Source of the DNA: Azorinus chamasolen
Lineage: Eukaryota > Mollusca > Bivalvia > Cardiida > Solecurtidae
DNA: 64,000 bases
NCBI GenBank assembly: GCA_963576725.1
Contig: OY755240.1
Span: 38,342,629 to 38,406,628 of the forward strand
Direction of reading: 5' to 3'
A model generated the notes under the pieces. It made no database searches, was not told the DNA's origin, and saw only the letters and a program-made list of their open reading frames with translations. A program made the translations under genes and the position numbers. Below, in pieces: positions 1 through 11,498 of this stretch (the stretch's first letter is position 1; each line of letters starts with the position of its first letter).

Positions 1-161
1 CATTTAAATGACGTCATAATTTAAAAGTACGGGAAAAATATATGAAAGATATCTACACCGATATGTTTTAAAAAAATAAATCGCAAGAAGATATAAATAC
101 TAGTGGATACTAAATATGTACAACTGTTTTTTTTGAAAAAGAATAAACTTGACATCGTAGA

Positions 162-1076
162 CATGTACTCGATGACTATTCAGAGGTCAGAGCAGCTATG
201 GAGAAGTCATTTGGGGTACGACAGAACTGGCAAAATACAAATATCTAATTTCCTCCCTCCGTAAACGGGTTTAAGAGGGAATCTTCATAGAGTATTAAGC
301 CTTTTCCGTCGTCGCACAAGCAAAGAGGAAAGCATAATGACCAAGTGTAAAGGGGTCGACCACCAAGCATGTAGTGTGCTGCAATATAGAGGGTCATATC
401 CCTTTTTAATGAATTGTTTTATACGTAAGTATCAAAATATGTGTGTCCAATAATTTTTCGAAGTTTGTAAATGACATCACCGTTAAACTCCGGATGTGAA
501 ATACCTAATTTTAGGGTAAAGTTAGGGTGACTTTGAGAGAAGTGTGAGGTCAGGACGTCCGTTAACCTGTTTAAACCCCCAGTGGTGTTTTTGCTACTGA
601 CAGTGCCAAGGCGGTACTCTCTTTGTCACCCTTCCTTTTGTTTGCCTTGCGTCTTTGTGCTTGTGATTTTGTATGGAGTTTGTCTCTGGTTCTTGTGTGT
701 CTGTTTGTGTTTTCTGTGTTCATCTCGTGTGTGAGTGTGCGTTTGGGTGTGTGGTTGTGTGTGTGTATGTGTCATGCTGTCTATCGGTGTTTTGGTGGTG
801 GTTGCGTCTTGTATGTGGCTTTGCCTGCTTGACTTTACTACTTTTCCATTTAGAAAAGTACGTAAATTACAATTGTATTTGCTGATGAGTAGAACATTAC
901 GGTGGTCAATTTTTGAAAATGTTTTACGAAGTTTGTCATATCTGTAGCCCTGTTTTAGTAGTTTTTCAGTGATAATAAAATTACGATTATAAAAATCATC
1001 ATCAGAAGAACAAGCTCTAGCAAAACGAATAAGCTGAGAAATGTATACACCGTAACATGTAGCACGAGGAACATCC
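162..1076 (-). pseudogene. RT element relic (copy 1), interrupted
   Basis: A 5'-truncated copy of the YLDD reverse-transcriptase element whose best copy lies at 37590-39152. Minus-strand frame from 1076 to about 852 reads YGVYISQLIRFARACSS and then LLKQGYRYDKLRKTFSK, nearly identical to the intact copy. The 3' tail (FYGDVIYKL region and UTR) is found at 515-162, so the two halves are separated by about 335 bases that do not belong in the ORF. That intruding piece (519-851) is the element's own 3' unit in the opposite orientation. The catalytic YLDD part is absent. The frame running on from 852 toward 626 is low-complexity Thr/His/Gln from a CA/TG-rich repeat and is not protein coding. This is a dead retroelement copy. 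Confidence 0.75.
519..851 (+). repeat. 3' unit of RT element, inserted copy
   Basis: About 330 bases beginning with 'agggtgactttgag', containing 'aaggcggtactctctttg' and ending in 'tgcctgcttgactttac'. The same unit recurs at 4240-4575 (minus), 16836-17155 (plus), 37590-37870 (minus) and 44155-44458 (plus). In three of those places it sits directly after the C-terminus of the RT ORF, so it is the element's 3' region. Here it stands alone and splits the RT frame of copy 1. Confidence 0.75.
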
Positions 1077-1079
1077 CAT

Positions 1080-1335
1080 ACCATATATTGCAAATGGCGC
1101 CCAGCGTTGGACTGTGACTGTATGAGATCCGAGTTCGATTCCCAGACGTTCTCATGCCCATAGAAATTCGGAACGAATTTCAAGTTGCTGGGGGAGTATG
1201 TCACCGTGTGTATGTTTATTATCACTTGTACGGCCTTGCTGTATAAGCTCGCATATATATGGCAACGTGGTAGAGTGCATGCCTGCGAACCTGGCGATCC
1301 GGGTTCGATCCCGGGTCTGAGTGGGTATGTTTCGT
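1080..1335 (+). repeat. tRNA-like / SINE-like sequence
   Basis: Two RNA polymerase III B-box-like motifs lie on the plus strand: 'gagttcgattccc' near 1131 and 'gggttcgatcccggg' near 1300. The second is preceded by an A-box-like 'tggtagagtgcatgcc'. The second segment resembles a tRNA half without a convincing full cloverleaf, so a tRNA-derived SINE or tRNA pseudogene is more likely than a functional tRNA. Confidence 0.45.
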
Positions 1336-2233
1336 TATAAGAACACCCGGTTACATTATATATAGTTATTATATTAGATATAGTATATTATATATATTAT
1401 TATACTGCAAAGAAAAATCCTCGATTATGATTGGTCAATTAGCCACATATAAAAGCCGTGTGTCCCTCTAAATGCTGATGTATATACGGAGTCATGAGCA
1501 ACGATGGATTTTCCCCCGTAAGTAACGTGGCGAATGTCTTACTCTGTTCTGATGCTGCAAATGTTGTCATACCGATTAGCCCCTAAACCCCAGCTTTTCC
1601 ATGCACAGTGCACGTACCTGTAAATTGCAGTATAACCGCTCCTTCAAACGCCCATTTGCTTGAATATAAAACCATCATTTTGACGTCATCCACATGAACT
1701 TCGCCATTCACTCAATTAAATTACACCGTTCTTATGCTTAACCGCTGATCTGCTGAAAGTTTAACGTCTGGTTCTTTCAATCCTTTGAGAAACTAATGCA
1801 CCTGGAAGATCACTTTCTAATTACAAATGTAATGTTCACATGGTGACCTAGGGTCGCAGAGTGATATAAGCCTTACCTTACAGTATGAAGCCCCTGAGGG
1901 GTAGCAAAATGACGCCTACATTAACAACGTTAATTAACTGCTACAAATATCAAACTTTGCAGTGTAATAAAATCGTTATACAGATCATTGGCCTAACGGC
2001 TCGGGCAACATGAATTTCCTCAGCAGGAAACAAAAAGTCAGATAATCCGCCAAAGATCTGTATAACTAATATTGTAAGTACAGTATATAAGATATAGGTA
2101 GTATACAGGGTGTCCCAGAAAAAATGCAACCCAATTTCAATTTCAAGTCTTTATTACTCTAAGATTATTCAACCGATAGACAAGTTTTATATACCAGTTT
2201 TTAGGTACAACAGTGGTTCAGATTTGTGTTCAT
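1336..2233. other. No gene seen; AT-rich, MITE scrap
   Basis: AT-rich non-coding sequence. 1360-1405 is TA-rich and self-complementary. 1838-1878 resembles one arm of the foldback element at 11845-12002 (shared 'gcagagtgatata'). 'acagggtgtcccagaaaaa' at 2103 resembles a mariner-type terminus, but no convincing partner end follows. Confidence 0.5.
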
Positions 2234-4200
2234 TTACAACTTAAATGCTATTATAATTTTTGTGATATTGCGTAAATACTGAAGACACCCTGTTTTCAAT
2301 TTCCCCAGAAATAGGATTATGGATGTATAAATATTCTGAAAATGGGACATTTGAAATGAAACAAGCATATTAAATTGATATTGCCAAATATATAATAGAC
2401 CGTACTCATCGAGTATGATCTGGAAAGCCCAGTTGCATTTATTATATGATATATTTTTATCAGCGTCAGTTTTTAACATATTGTAAGTTTTAAAGAGTAA
2501 TAGTTTGATGTTAGTAGTTTGACCCAGTATTTTATCATAAGAAGTTTTCTGTGTATACGCATTGGAATTCTACCAAGTTCGCCATATATTGCATTTAAAT
2601 TCGTAGAACGCTTAATACATAGCATTTTTCTACAAAACTTTGTGTGTATAAGTTCAACATCTGGTCCGATATGGTGGCCTCAAATTTCTGCGGCATAATT
2701 TAACGTGGAAGCAACCAATGAATCAAACATTTTAGATTTCTGTGATATTGGTAAATCTAGCTGATTACACACTCTAAAAAGGTTATGTAAGGAGTACGAG
2801 CCGTTTTGAGCTACTCGCTTTTGTGTACGCTTTTTTTATACAAGTAAACACCTAAGTATTTAAAAGCGTTTACAATTTAGATCCCTTCGCTATATAAGTA
2901 GAAGTTAAAGCTACTATGTCGACCATTTTCAAAAAGCATTACTTTGGTCTTGTTCACGTTCAGACGTATACCCCATAGATTGCTGTATTCTTCTACGTCG
3001 TTCAGCATAGACTGCAATGATTCGGGGTGGTGTGCAAATACAACTGCATCATCGGCAAAAAATAATATAAATATTTGTAAATCATCAATGTTCAGTATAC
3101 CATTGACGTGTGTGTTAATATTGTTAACTATATCGTTTAAAAAGAAGAGACACAAAATACTGCTGGCCGGATCTCCTTGTTTTACCCCGATGTTTGAGTT
3201 CATGAAATTAGATTTATTCGATTTATGCCGTAACTGTTGAATACATTGCTTTAATGGGTAGAATGAATTTTGTGCTTATATTTGCATTAATCAATTTTTG
3301 CAGACCCTATCTTATCAAACTTTTTTTCCCAATCCAAAAATGCTACATATAATTTCTTTTTGTCTGCGAGTGTTTAGATATGAGTGCATGTAAAACATAG
3401 ATACAATCAATAGTGGATTATTTTTTTGAAAGCCAAATTGATTGTCAATTAACTTTATCAGCCCAATTTGTGAGCCGCGTTACCGGTAGTTTTGATTTAA
3501 TGGGTAGAATAAATTTTGTGCTTATATTTGCATTAATCAATTTTTGCAGACCCTATCTTATCAAACTTTTTTTCCCAATCCAAAAATGCTACATATAATT
3601 TCTTTTTGTCTGCGAGTGTTTAGATATGAGTGCATGTAAAACATAGATACAATCAATAGTGGATTATTTTTTTGAAAGCCAAATTGATTGTCAATTAACT
3701 TTATCAGCCCAATTTGTGAGCCGCGTTACCGGTAGTTTTGCTTTAATGGGTAGAATAAATTTTGTGCTTATATTTGCATTAATCAATTTTTGCAGACCCT
3801 ATCTTATCAAACTTTTTTTCCCAATCCAAAAATGCTACATATAATTTCTTTTTGTCTGCGAGTGTTTAGATATGAGTGCATGTAAAACATAGATACAATC
3901 AATAGTGGATTATTTTTTTGAAAGCCAAATTGATTGTCAATTAACTTTATCAGCCCAATTTGTGAGCCGCGTTACCGGTAGTTTTGATTATATTTTAGAG
4001 AAAATATTATTTAAAGTTTTTAGCTTCCGGATTTCCTCCCTTAAATATAGGGACAATTATACCATTACTCCAGCTTTCTGGCAATAACCCATTTGTAAAG
4101 ATATTCTTGTACATTTTTACAAGAAATGGACATATTATATCAATGATCCGAAAATTCGGTAAGTGGCATAATACCAAACTTACTTATAAATGTAAAACCT
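2234..4200 (-). pseudogene. LINE (non-LTR retrotransposon) RT relic A
   Basis: Read on the minus strand from about 4090: NGLLPESWSNGIIVPIFK (RT entry block), then the RT block with STIDCIYVLHALISKH, GVKQGDPASSILCLFF, the catalytic FADDAVVFAHHPESLQSM (about 3050), and the thumb/C-terminal region (TKFCRKMLCIKRS, NAIYGELGRIPMRIHRKLL, MLKTDADKNISYNKCNWAF) ending near 2234. These are blocks of a LINE of the Jockey/CR1/RTE broad group; the exact clade is not decided. There are several stops and frameshifts, and no endonuclease domain upstream, so it is a 5'-truncated dead copy. The RT middle block is present three times in tandem (3250-3987). Confidence 0.85.
3250..3987. repeat. Three tandem 246-bp copies of a LINE RT segment
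   Basis: The unit beginning 'tttaatgggtagaat' starts at 3250, 3496 and 3742, giving an exact 246-base period, with only a few substitutions between units (for example gaatgaattt vs gaataaattt). Each unit carries the same minus-strand RT block (QSIWLSKK then STIDCIYVLHALISKH). 246 is divisible by three, but the units carry in-frame stops. Repeated 61-residue plus-strand ORFs here are shadows. Confidence 0.95.
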
Positions 4201-4239
4201 GTTTTGATCAATAGAAGATAATCTACAGCACTTGCCCAT

Positions 4240-5370
4240 TTATGTGTAAAACTTGAGATCACTGTCATTTAGACGCTCATTACCTATCAATAAATTGGTC
4301 GTTTTACACAATTTAATAAAACGTTTCCCCTGTACATCTAAAATGTGATCTACATGCACGCACGCACGCACATACACGAGATGAACACAGAAAGCATGAA
4401 CAAAAGCACAAGTACAAAGACACAAGACAAACAAAAGTAAGGGTGACAAAGAGAGTACCGCCTTGGCACGGTCAGTAACAAAATCATCACTGGTGGTTTA
4501 AACCGGTTTACGGACGTTCTAACATCACACTTGTCTCAAAGTCACCCTAGCTTTACACATAGTGTAAATAAAGGTATTCCCACAACATAGAAGACGGTAT
4601 GTAAAACATAGCATAATAACTGCAAAAATCCATCAAATGTGTACTCAATTACTTTGCTGAAGTCAGAGCACCAGCAGGGAAGCCGTAAAGGGCACGACAG
4701 GGAAAAAGTAATACAAGAATCTGGTAAGCTCATCCCGTTTCTGAGTTTAAGAGTATACCAACATAGAGTACTACCCTCGGCCTGTCATCGCGCAAGCAAC
4801 GAGGGAAGTGTAGCTACCGACTGTAAAAGGGCCATGCAGTGCGTTGCAATATAATGGGGTCATAACCTTTATTCTTAAAGGTTTTAATGCGTTTTATAAA
4901 AAAAAATCATGAAATGAATATGACCCCTAATTTTCCAAGTTTGTAGATAACATCACCATAAAATTCTGGGTAAGAAATGCCTTGTAGCAATAACGTCCGT
5001 AGATTGCAATTATATTTACTAATGAGTGGTAAATTTCTATAATAAAATTTAGAAAACGTTTTCCGAAGTTTATGATATATGTAACCTTGCTTAAGAAGTT
5101 TATCAGTTATAACTAAATTACGACTGTTAAAACTCTTCTAGCAAAGAACAGGCTCGGGCAAACTGAATAACTGAATAACCAAGCTCTCATCTCCATCTAA
5201 AAAAGGATAATTAGCAATTTTTAAATTAAAATCTTCCCTTTTATCGTATGTTTTGGGAGGAACTTTATCATTTGTGATGGAAAGATTCAAATCTTAAAAC
5301 GAAGCCATAATGTCACGTGTATCGGATTCTAAGCTAAGCATAAAATCCCTCTCATAGCAATACAAAAATC
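4240..5370 (-). pseudogene. RT element relic (copy 2) with 3' unit
   Basis: Minus-strand copy, 5' truncated. 5370-4900 matches the C-terminal half of the RT ORF at 38.1-38.9 kb (blocks after YLDD; FYGDVIYKL equivalent near 4950), followed by the 3' tail and then the 3' unit (4575-4240) with 'taccgccttggcacggtca' on the plus strand. It contains indels and stops and lacks the catalytic core. The order RT tail, UTR, 3' unit is as in the copies at 37.6-39.2 and 43.7-44.5 kb. Confidence 0.75.
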
Positions 5371-5426
5371 AAAGTACTGATAGTACTGAAGGGATCTGTG
5401 TTTTTGGAAAGAAAACGTGTGTTATT

Positions 5427-5619
5427 CAGTAGAACCTCTCTAAACCGGACGAAATATAAACATTATGACTGGGCATTAAAGACTGCTGTATGCTGACCAA
5501 CTATACAAAAAGCTCCTGCAGAAGTTTCCGTATCGCTGTCAGCCTGCATCAAGCAGCCACCTGTTTTGAATCCTCGAAAATAATGTTTATTTTCTGTTCG
5601 GTCTAGAGAGATTCTACTG
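5427..5619. mobile_element. MITE with inverted ends
   Basis: Ends 'cagtagaacctctctaaac' and, inverted, 'cagtagaatctctctagac', about 193 bases apart, with no ORF. The ends resemble those of other TA-flanked copies here (21592, 19185) and of Tigger/pogo-like MITEs; the TA duplication is only clear on the right. Confidence 0.65.
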
Positions 5620-6189
5620 TATTTGGGTGTTTGTTTGCGAGTTATTTTTTATGTTCCCAGATGCTGAAATCTTATCTGGTGGTAGCTGACATTTTGCATG
5701 TTTTATGTAAATATTTCAAACCCAATTTCCAAATTTGAAGTATAACGTAGTAAAGGTATAAGTTGAACAGTGTCAAGAAATCTTGATCTTCTGAAAAACA
5801 TTATATAAATATATTTATATAAATGTATACAAAAATAAGTTTAAAATTAATTAAATATTGGAACCTCGCAAACAATTCAAGTAGATAATCAAGAATGGTT
5901 GTATAGTTTTACAATCTATAATGGTAATCACCTGAAATTGTTCACAGATTTTGAAATGGGAGAAAAAAAGAGTAAATGTATTTATGATGAAAATTTTATT
6001 GTAGACAATGTCAAGACAAGAGTACCGCATACGGTACATAATACGCCCACTTGCAAACTTTCTCTGATTCAACATGCCTTATAAGTGTTGACATTTTCTA
6101 ATCTGTGCTTCAGATCTTGATTTCCATATTAATGTGATACTATTTTTTAAAAACATGAAGTGAATATCTTATTAAATAAAAAAGTTAAA
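5620..6189. other. No gene seen; AT-rich
   Basis: AT-rich single-copy-looking sequence. Short ORFs on both strands overlap each other and resemble nothing recognisable. Confidence 0.5.
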
Positions 6190-8625
6190 GCTAATCCTCA
6201 TTTTTGCAGTACAACGGCCATAACTTTGTAAAGACAAACTGAATGAACCTCAAAATAAACTCAGCTTAAAATTTTGTTGCTTAAAACATTTGTATTAATT
6301 TTCATTTATATCATTTTAATAGCTTTCCCAGAAAACAACAGTTGACCGACTAACAAAGCAACGAACACACTAAGTTCAAGGACCATAACTTTAGAATAAA
6401 ATGACATATCAAAACCCCCGCAATATATGTGAAAATTCACATTAAGGTTTAACCATATAAAAAAATTGAAGTATATATCATTTCAAATGAAAAAGTTATG
6501 GCCATCCTCATATTTGCATAGATTTGCATTATTTTTTTAAGTGCAAGGGTCATAACTCCGAAACAACAAATCAAATGATCCTCAGAATCGACTTAGCTTC
6601 AGGTCTTGATGCATTTAACATGTGTATGAAGTTTCATTAATATCTGTCAAACAGTTTTGCCAGAAAATAGCGGACAAACTATATGCATTTATTTGCATTA
6701 TTTTTTAAGTAAAAGGGCAATAACTCTGAAACTAAAAATCAAATAAACCTCAAAATCGACTCAGCATCAGATCTTGATATATCAAACATTTCTATGAAGT
6801 TTCATTAATATCTGTCAAATAGTTTTCCCAGAAAATAGCGGACAAATTATTTGCATTATTTTTTAAGGACAAGGGCCACAACTCTGAAACGAAAAATCAA
6901 ATGATCCTCAGAATCAATTCAGTTTCAGATCTTGATACATTAAACATTTATGTGAAGTTTCATTGATATCTCTCAAATAGTTTCCCCAGAAAACAGCGGA
7001 CAAACTATTTGCATATTTTTTAAGGACAAGGGCCATAACTCTGAAATGAAAAATCAAATGAACCTCAGAATCAACTCGGCTTCAGATCTTGATGCATTAA
7101 ACATTTGTGTGAAGTTTCATTAATATCTGTCAAATAGTTTTCCCAGAAAACAGCGGACAAACTATTTGCGTCTACATGTATTTGCATTATTTTTTAAGTA
7201 AAAGGGCCATAACTCCGAAAGACAAATCAAATGAACCTAAGAATCGACTCAGCTTCAGATCTTGATGCATTAAACATTTGTGTGAAGTTTCATTAATATC
7301 TCTCAAATAGTTTTCCCAGAAAACAGCGGACAAATTATTTGCATTATTTTTTAAGGACAAGGGCCACAACTCTGAAACGAAAAATCAAATGATCCTCAGA
7401 ATCAATTCAGTTTCAGATCTTGATACATTAAACATTTATGTGAAGTTTCATTGATATCTCTCAAATAGTTTTCCCAGAAAACAGCGGACAAACTATTTGC
7501 ATATTTTTTAAGGACAAGGGCCATAACTCTGAAATGAAAAATCAAATGAACTATTTTTTTTAATGTATTTGCATTATTTTTTAAGTAAAAGGGCCATAAC
7601 TCCGAAACGACAAATCAAATGAACCTCAAAATCTACTCAGCTTCAGATCTTGATGCATTAAATATTTGTGTAAAGTTTTATTAATATCTCTCAAATAGTT
7701 TTCCCAGAAAACAGCGGACAAACTATTTGCATATTTTTTAAGGACAAGGGCCATAACTCTGAAATGAAAAATCAAATGAACATCAGAATCAACTCAGCTT
7801 CAGATCTTGATGCATTTAACATTTATGTGAAGTTTCATTGATATCTCTCAAATAGTTTTCCCAGAAAACAGCGGACAAACTATTTGCATATTTTTTAAGG
7901 ACAAGGGCCATAACTCTGAAATGAAAAATCAAATGAACCTCAGAATCAACTCGGCTTCAGATCTTGATGCATTTAACATTTGTGTGAAGTTTCATTAATA
8001 TCTGTCAAATAGTTTTCCCAGAAAACAGCGGACAAACTATTTGCATGTACATGTATTTGCATTATTTTTTAAGTAAAAGGGCCATAACTCCGAAAGACAA
8101 ATCAAATGAACCTAAGAATCAACTCAGCTTCAGATCTTGATGCATTAAACATTTGTGTGAAGTTTCATTAATATCTCTCAAATAGTTTTCCCAGAAAACA
8201 GCGGACAAACTATTTTTTTTAATGTATTTGCATTATTTTTTAAGTAAAAGGGCCATAACTCCGAAACGACAAATCAAATGAACTTCAAAATCTACTCAGC
8301 TTCAGATCTTGATGCATTAAATATTTGTGTAAAGTTTTATTAATATCTCTCAAATAGTTTTCCCAGAAAACAGCGGACAAACTATTTGCATATTTTTTAA
8401 GGACAAGGGCCATAACTCTGAAATGAAAAATCAAATGAACATCAGAATCAACTCAGCTTCAGATCTTGATGCATTTAACATTTGTGTGAAGTTTCATTAA
8501 TATCTGTCAAATAGTTTTCCGAGAAAACAGCAGACAAACAAATGTTGACGGACGAACGAACGAACAGACGGACGGACAGGGCCACGACAATATACGACCA
8601 CCTTTATTAGGTGGGCGTATAAAAA
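6190..8625 (+). mobile_element. Pearl/HINE-like tandem array element 1
   Basis: At least a dozen diverged copies of a unit of roughly 150-180 bases carrying 'gggccataactctgaaa', 'cagatcttgatgcatt' and 'gttttcccagaaaacagcgg'. The array ends with a GACR-type microsatellite (8545-8580, gacgaacgaac / gacggacgg) and then a terminal hairpin, CCACCT-TTATT-AGGTGG, at 8599-8615. Array, tetranucleotide tract and 3' hairpin together match the layout described for bivalve 'pearl' elements and Helentron-related HINEs (established families). The assignment here is by layout only; no Rep/Hel gene is present. Confidence 0.7.
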
Positions 8626-8627
8626 AG

Positions 8628-9455
8628 CTTTGTTTATTAAAACAAGCCAATTTTTGACAAAAATAACAAAAGGCAATAACTCCAAAGACACTGAAGACAG
8701 GGTTATGGACATTTAGATACGATAACGTAGCTCTATTCCTAAACTGGACGCTAGTCATTATCAGTCTTACAGCTACGATATCGCATCTAATGGACATTGT
8801 GCACTGCACTTGTGGTCAATGTGTGGTCTATCTGTAAGTGAAGTTTGAAGTCAATAGCTTTTATACTTTGAAAGTTATGATCCGGACAAGCCGGATTTTA
8901 CAAAAAAATAACAAAGGGCAATAACTCCAAAAATACTGAAGACAGAGCTACTAACAGTGTGCACTGTACTTGTGGTGAATGTGATCTATCTCAATATGAA
9001 GTTTGAAGTCAATAGCTTTTATATGTTTGAAGCTATGATTCGGACAAACCAGATTTTCACAAGAATAACAAAGGGCAATAACTCCTAAAATACTGAAGAC
9101 AGAGTTATGGACCTTGTGCACTGCATTTGTGGTCAATGTGTTCTATCTGTACATGACGTTTGAAGTCAATAGCTTTTACACTTTGAAAGTTATGATCCGG
9201 ACAAGCCAAATTTTGAGAAAAATAAACAAGGGCAATAACTCCAGAAGTACTGAAGACAGAGTTACGAACATTGTGCAATGCATTTGCAGGCCATGTGATC
9301 TATCTGTATATGAAGTTTGAAGTCAATAGCTTTTATACTTTGGAAGTTATGATCTGGACGAATGGACGGACTGACAGACGGGCGGATAGATGAACAGACG
9401 GACGGACATGGTTACTCCAGTAAACCCCCCAAAACTTTGTTTGTGGGGATATAAA
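8628..9455 (+). mobile_element. Pearl/HINE-like tandem array element 2
   Basis: Four to five units of about 160 bases with 'caataactcc', 'actgaagacagagttatgg' and 'gtttgaagtcaatagcttt', followed by a GACR tract (9356-9410) and a hairpin formed by 'cccccc' and 'tgtgggg' around 9425-9450. The unit sequence differs from element 1, so this is a second family with the same architecture, placed directly after it. Confidence 0.7.
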
Positions 9456-9476
9456 ATACAATGTTCATTATTTTGT

Positions 9477-9558
9477 AGATTTTAAACCATTAAGATACAT
9501 GTAAATAGAGCATTTGCTCCTTTGGAGCAAATGCTCTATTTATCACAATGGTTTAAAA
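9477..9558. repeat. Long perfect inverted repeat (cruciform)
   Basis: 'aaatagagcatttgctcc', then 'ttt', then its exact complement; outside it 'ttttaaacca' pairs with 'tggtttaaaa'. No ORF. It could be a foldback MITE or a hairpin-forming site. Confidence 0.8.
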
Positions 9559-9754
9559 AAGTGACTTTAACATACTTGTATGCGATCGCAATCTGTCCTA
9601 GGAGAATCGGCAATTGTCCTGAATCGCAATTAAATATATTATTTCATGAGCGAACAGAGTAGATCCTGATCTGAACCTACTCTGTTAACAGTTTGCAAAG
9701 CCATAGCCTTATGGAGGAAAGGGTTTACCAAATGCCTTTTCACTTTTGCGAACA

Positions 9755-9825
9755 GAGTAGATCCTGATCAGACGGCTCCTATAGTTGTTGTCTGATCAGG
9801 GTCTGCTCTTCTTTACTTGACCTGA
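9755..9825. repeat. Foldback repeat, gcaaacagagtagacc family
   Basis: Left arm 'gcgaacagagtagatcctga' with 'tcagacggctcc'; right arm 'tctgatcagggtctgctc' complementary to it. This is one of about ten copies between 9.6 and 14.1 kb, with further copies near 28.0 and 33.05 kb. A half copy lies at 9647-9695. Confidence 0.7.
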
Positions 9826-10297
9826 CTGTCAGACATGATATAGATATGATTCTATAGTTCTTTTCAGAGTAAAAAATTCCTTAGAAGGTTTATATTAACA
9901 TTCAGCTTATATAAATATTAATGATACATCAATATTTCTTAAATGAATAATGAACAGGGAAAGGGTTTAGATATACTATACATGTAGATCTATACGGTTA
10001 TAGTTTCTGCCATGGCAAAATATTCCAGTGTCCATGTGCTTTTACAACAATTAACCTAATTAATATTCATAATCATGATGATGTCATACTTTCTTACATA
10101 TAAATTAATATTAATATTCATGGAATAAAGTCTTTATTGACATAAAGTATTGAACATTGTCAGATAAATTATGTCTCTAAACCCATTGCTACGTGAAATA
10201 ATGACAATATGAACATTGATTGTAATATTATTTTTGATATAACGTTTAACAGGAATTTTGGTAATGGCAGAAACTTTAATCTATATATTATTCTATT

Positions 10298-10372
10298 AGC
10301 AAAAAGAGCAGACCCAATCAAACGGCTCCTAGTCTCCCACATCTGTCTGCTATGGGTATACTCTTTTTGCAA
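10298..10372. repeat. Foldback repeat, gcaaacagagtagacc family
   Basis: Arms 'gcaaaaagagcagaccca' and, inverted, 'tgggtatactctttttgc'. A related half copy lies at 10490-10530. There is no coding sequence. Confidence 0.65.
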
Positions 10373-10579
10373 AGATATTCAGCTCTTATATATATATATA
10401 TCACCATCTGGGTGTTGTCAGTCTAGTTCCTTATATACCACTCATACTGTGTTAACCCCTTACTCCATAAATACGCCTTTCTACACCTTTGCAAATAGGG
10501 TAGACCCACATCAGACAGTTCTTATACAGAGCTCCAAATAAGATGCCTTTACATTTTCAAGAATAGCTCCTTTATTTTT

Positions 10580-10675
10580 CCACCAATTAAACCTTATATA
10601 CTGTGACCACTCTTCAGTAATTTTCTAGAAGAGACGATTGTAAAGAGTGGTCACAGTGTAGGGTTTGGTGGTGAA
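10580..10675. repeat. Foldback element
   Basis: 'ctgtgaccactctt' near 10609 pairs with 'aagagtggtcacag' near 10656, and the outer parts (caccaattaaacc / gggtttggtggtg) also pair. It resembles a short MITE; no ORF. Confidence 0.65.
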
Positions 10676-11239
10676 ATGACGATTTTAGTATTTGGGAACA
10701 CACCCTTATCTGTACCTCTGCCTATATGAGTCATCTGATCAGGGCATGTTCTATTTGCTTCTGACATAACATACATTTAGCTCTACAGTTTCTGCTGTGG
10801 CGAAAAAACCCTATTTTAAAAATGCTGTTGCAAAATTTTAAAACTCAACCCATTTATATTCATGTCATATGATAATTTCTAACCATGAATATTCATGGAG
10901 TAAAGGCTAAACTGCTATGATCAAATTTTGATCACTGTGACCATGGCATGACAACTCTGCATGGTTTTACAAACTGAGCATCATCTACGGGGTCGACAAA
11001 CAAATACTGGTTGCTTGTATCCCAAGTAGTTCATTAGGTTCATTCTGAGACATGTTTGTTGCTCATTTTACAAAACGTTGGGATAGCTTCTGATAGTCCT
11101 TTCTGCTTTTTAATATGTCCAAGTTGTTGACAAACATCATGCTTCAGAGTCCTGCCCATCTCTCTCAGCATGCCAACATATTCTATTTAATTATCCGTTT
11201 AGAATTACCATCATACTGTCTTTGACCAAATTGTTTTGC

Positions 11240-11345
11240 AATAAACTGGTACATGTGAAAAAGTTGCGACTCGACTGGGACTTTAAATCCAGGGCCTGTG
11301 GCTTACCATGCCAACACTCTACTGACTGCGCTATCAAGTCACACA
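11240..11345 (-). repeat. tRNA-derived SINE-like head
   Basis: On the minus strand 'tagcgcagtcagtagagtg' is a good A-box region. About 35 bases later a degenerate B-box region (ggatttaaagtccc) is followed by 'gagtcgcaactttttcac'. The B-box has lost its ttcga core, so this is a decayed SINE or tRNA pseudogene. Confidence 0.45.
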
Positions 11346-11498
11346 GTCTAAAGCTTTTCAATGTTCCGACAATCTTTAACCAACTACTGTTCCATCTGGA
11401 GATCAGCAAACACTGGCTGCTAGTATCTAAAGTAGTTCAGTAGATTTTAACAATTCGTATACCACAAAGTCAGCACCAGCTAATCAAGCTTTTCATAC

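Noticed and set aside
626..850. Thr/His/Gln-rich C-terminal extension of the RT frame in copy 1
   Set aside because: Translation of the inserted 3' unit and its TG/CA-rich tract, not a protein domain.
1245..1325. Functional tRNA gene
   Set aside because: B-box is good, but arms do not fold into a convincing cloverleaf; kept only as a SINE-like sequence.
2103..2294. Mariner-like MITE between acagggtgtccc and gacaccctgt
   Set aside because: The inverted match is only about nine bases.
3413..4087. Three repeated 60-residue plus-strand ORFs (MDYFFESQIDCQ)
   Set aside because: Shadow of the minus-strand LINE RT triplication.
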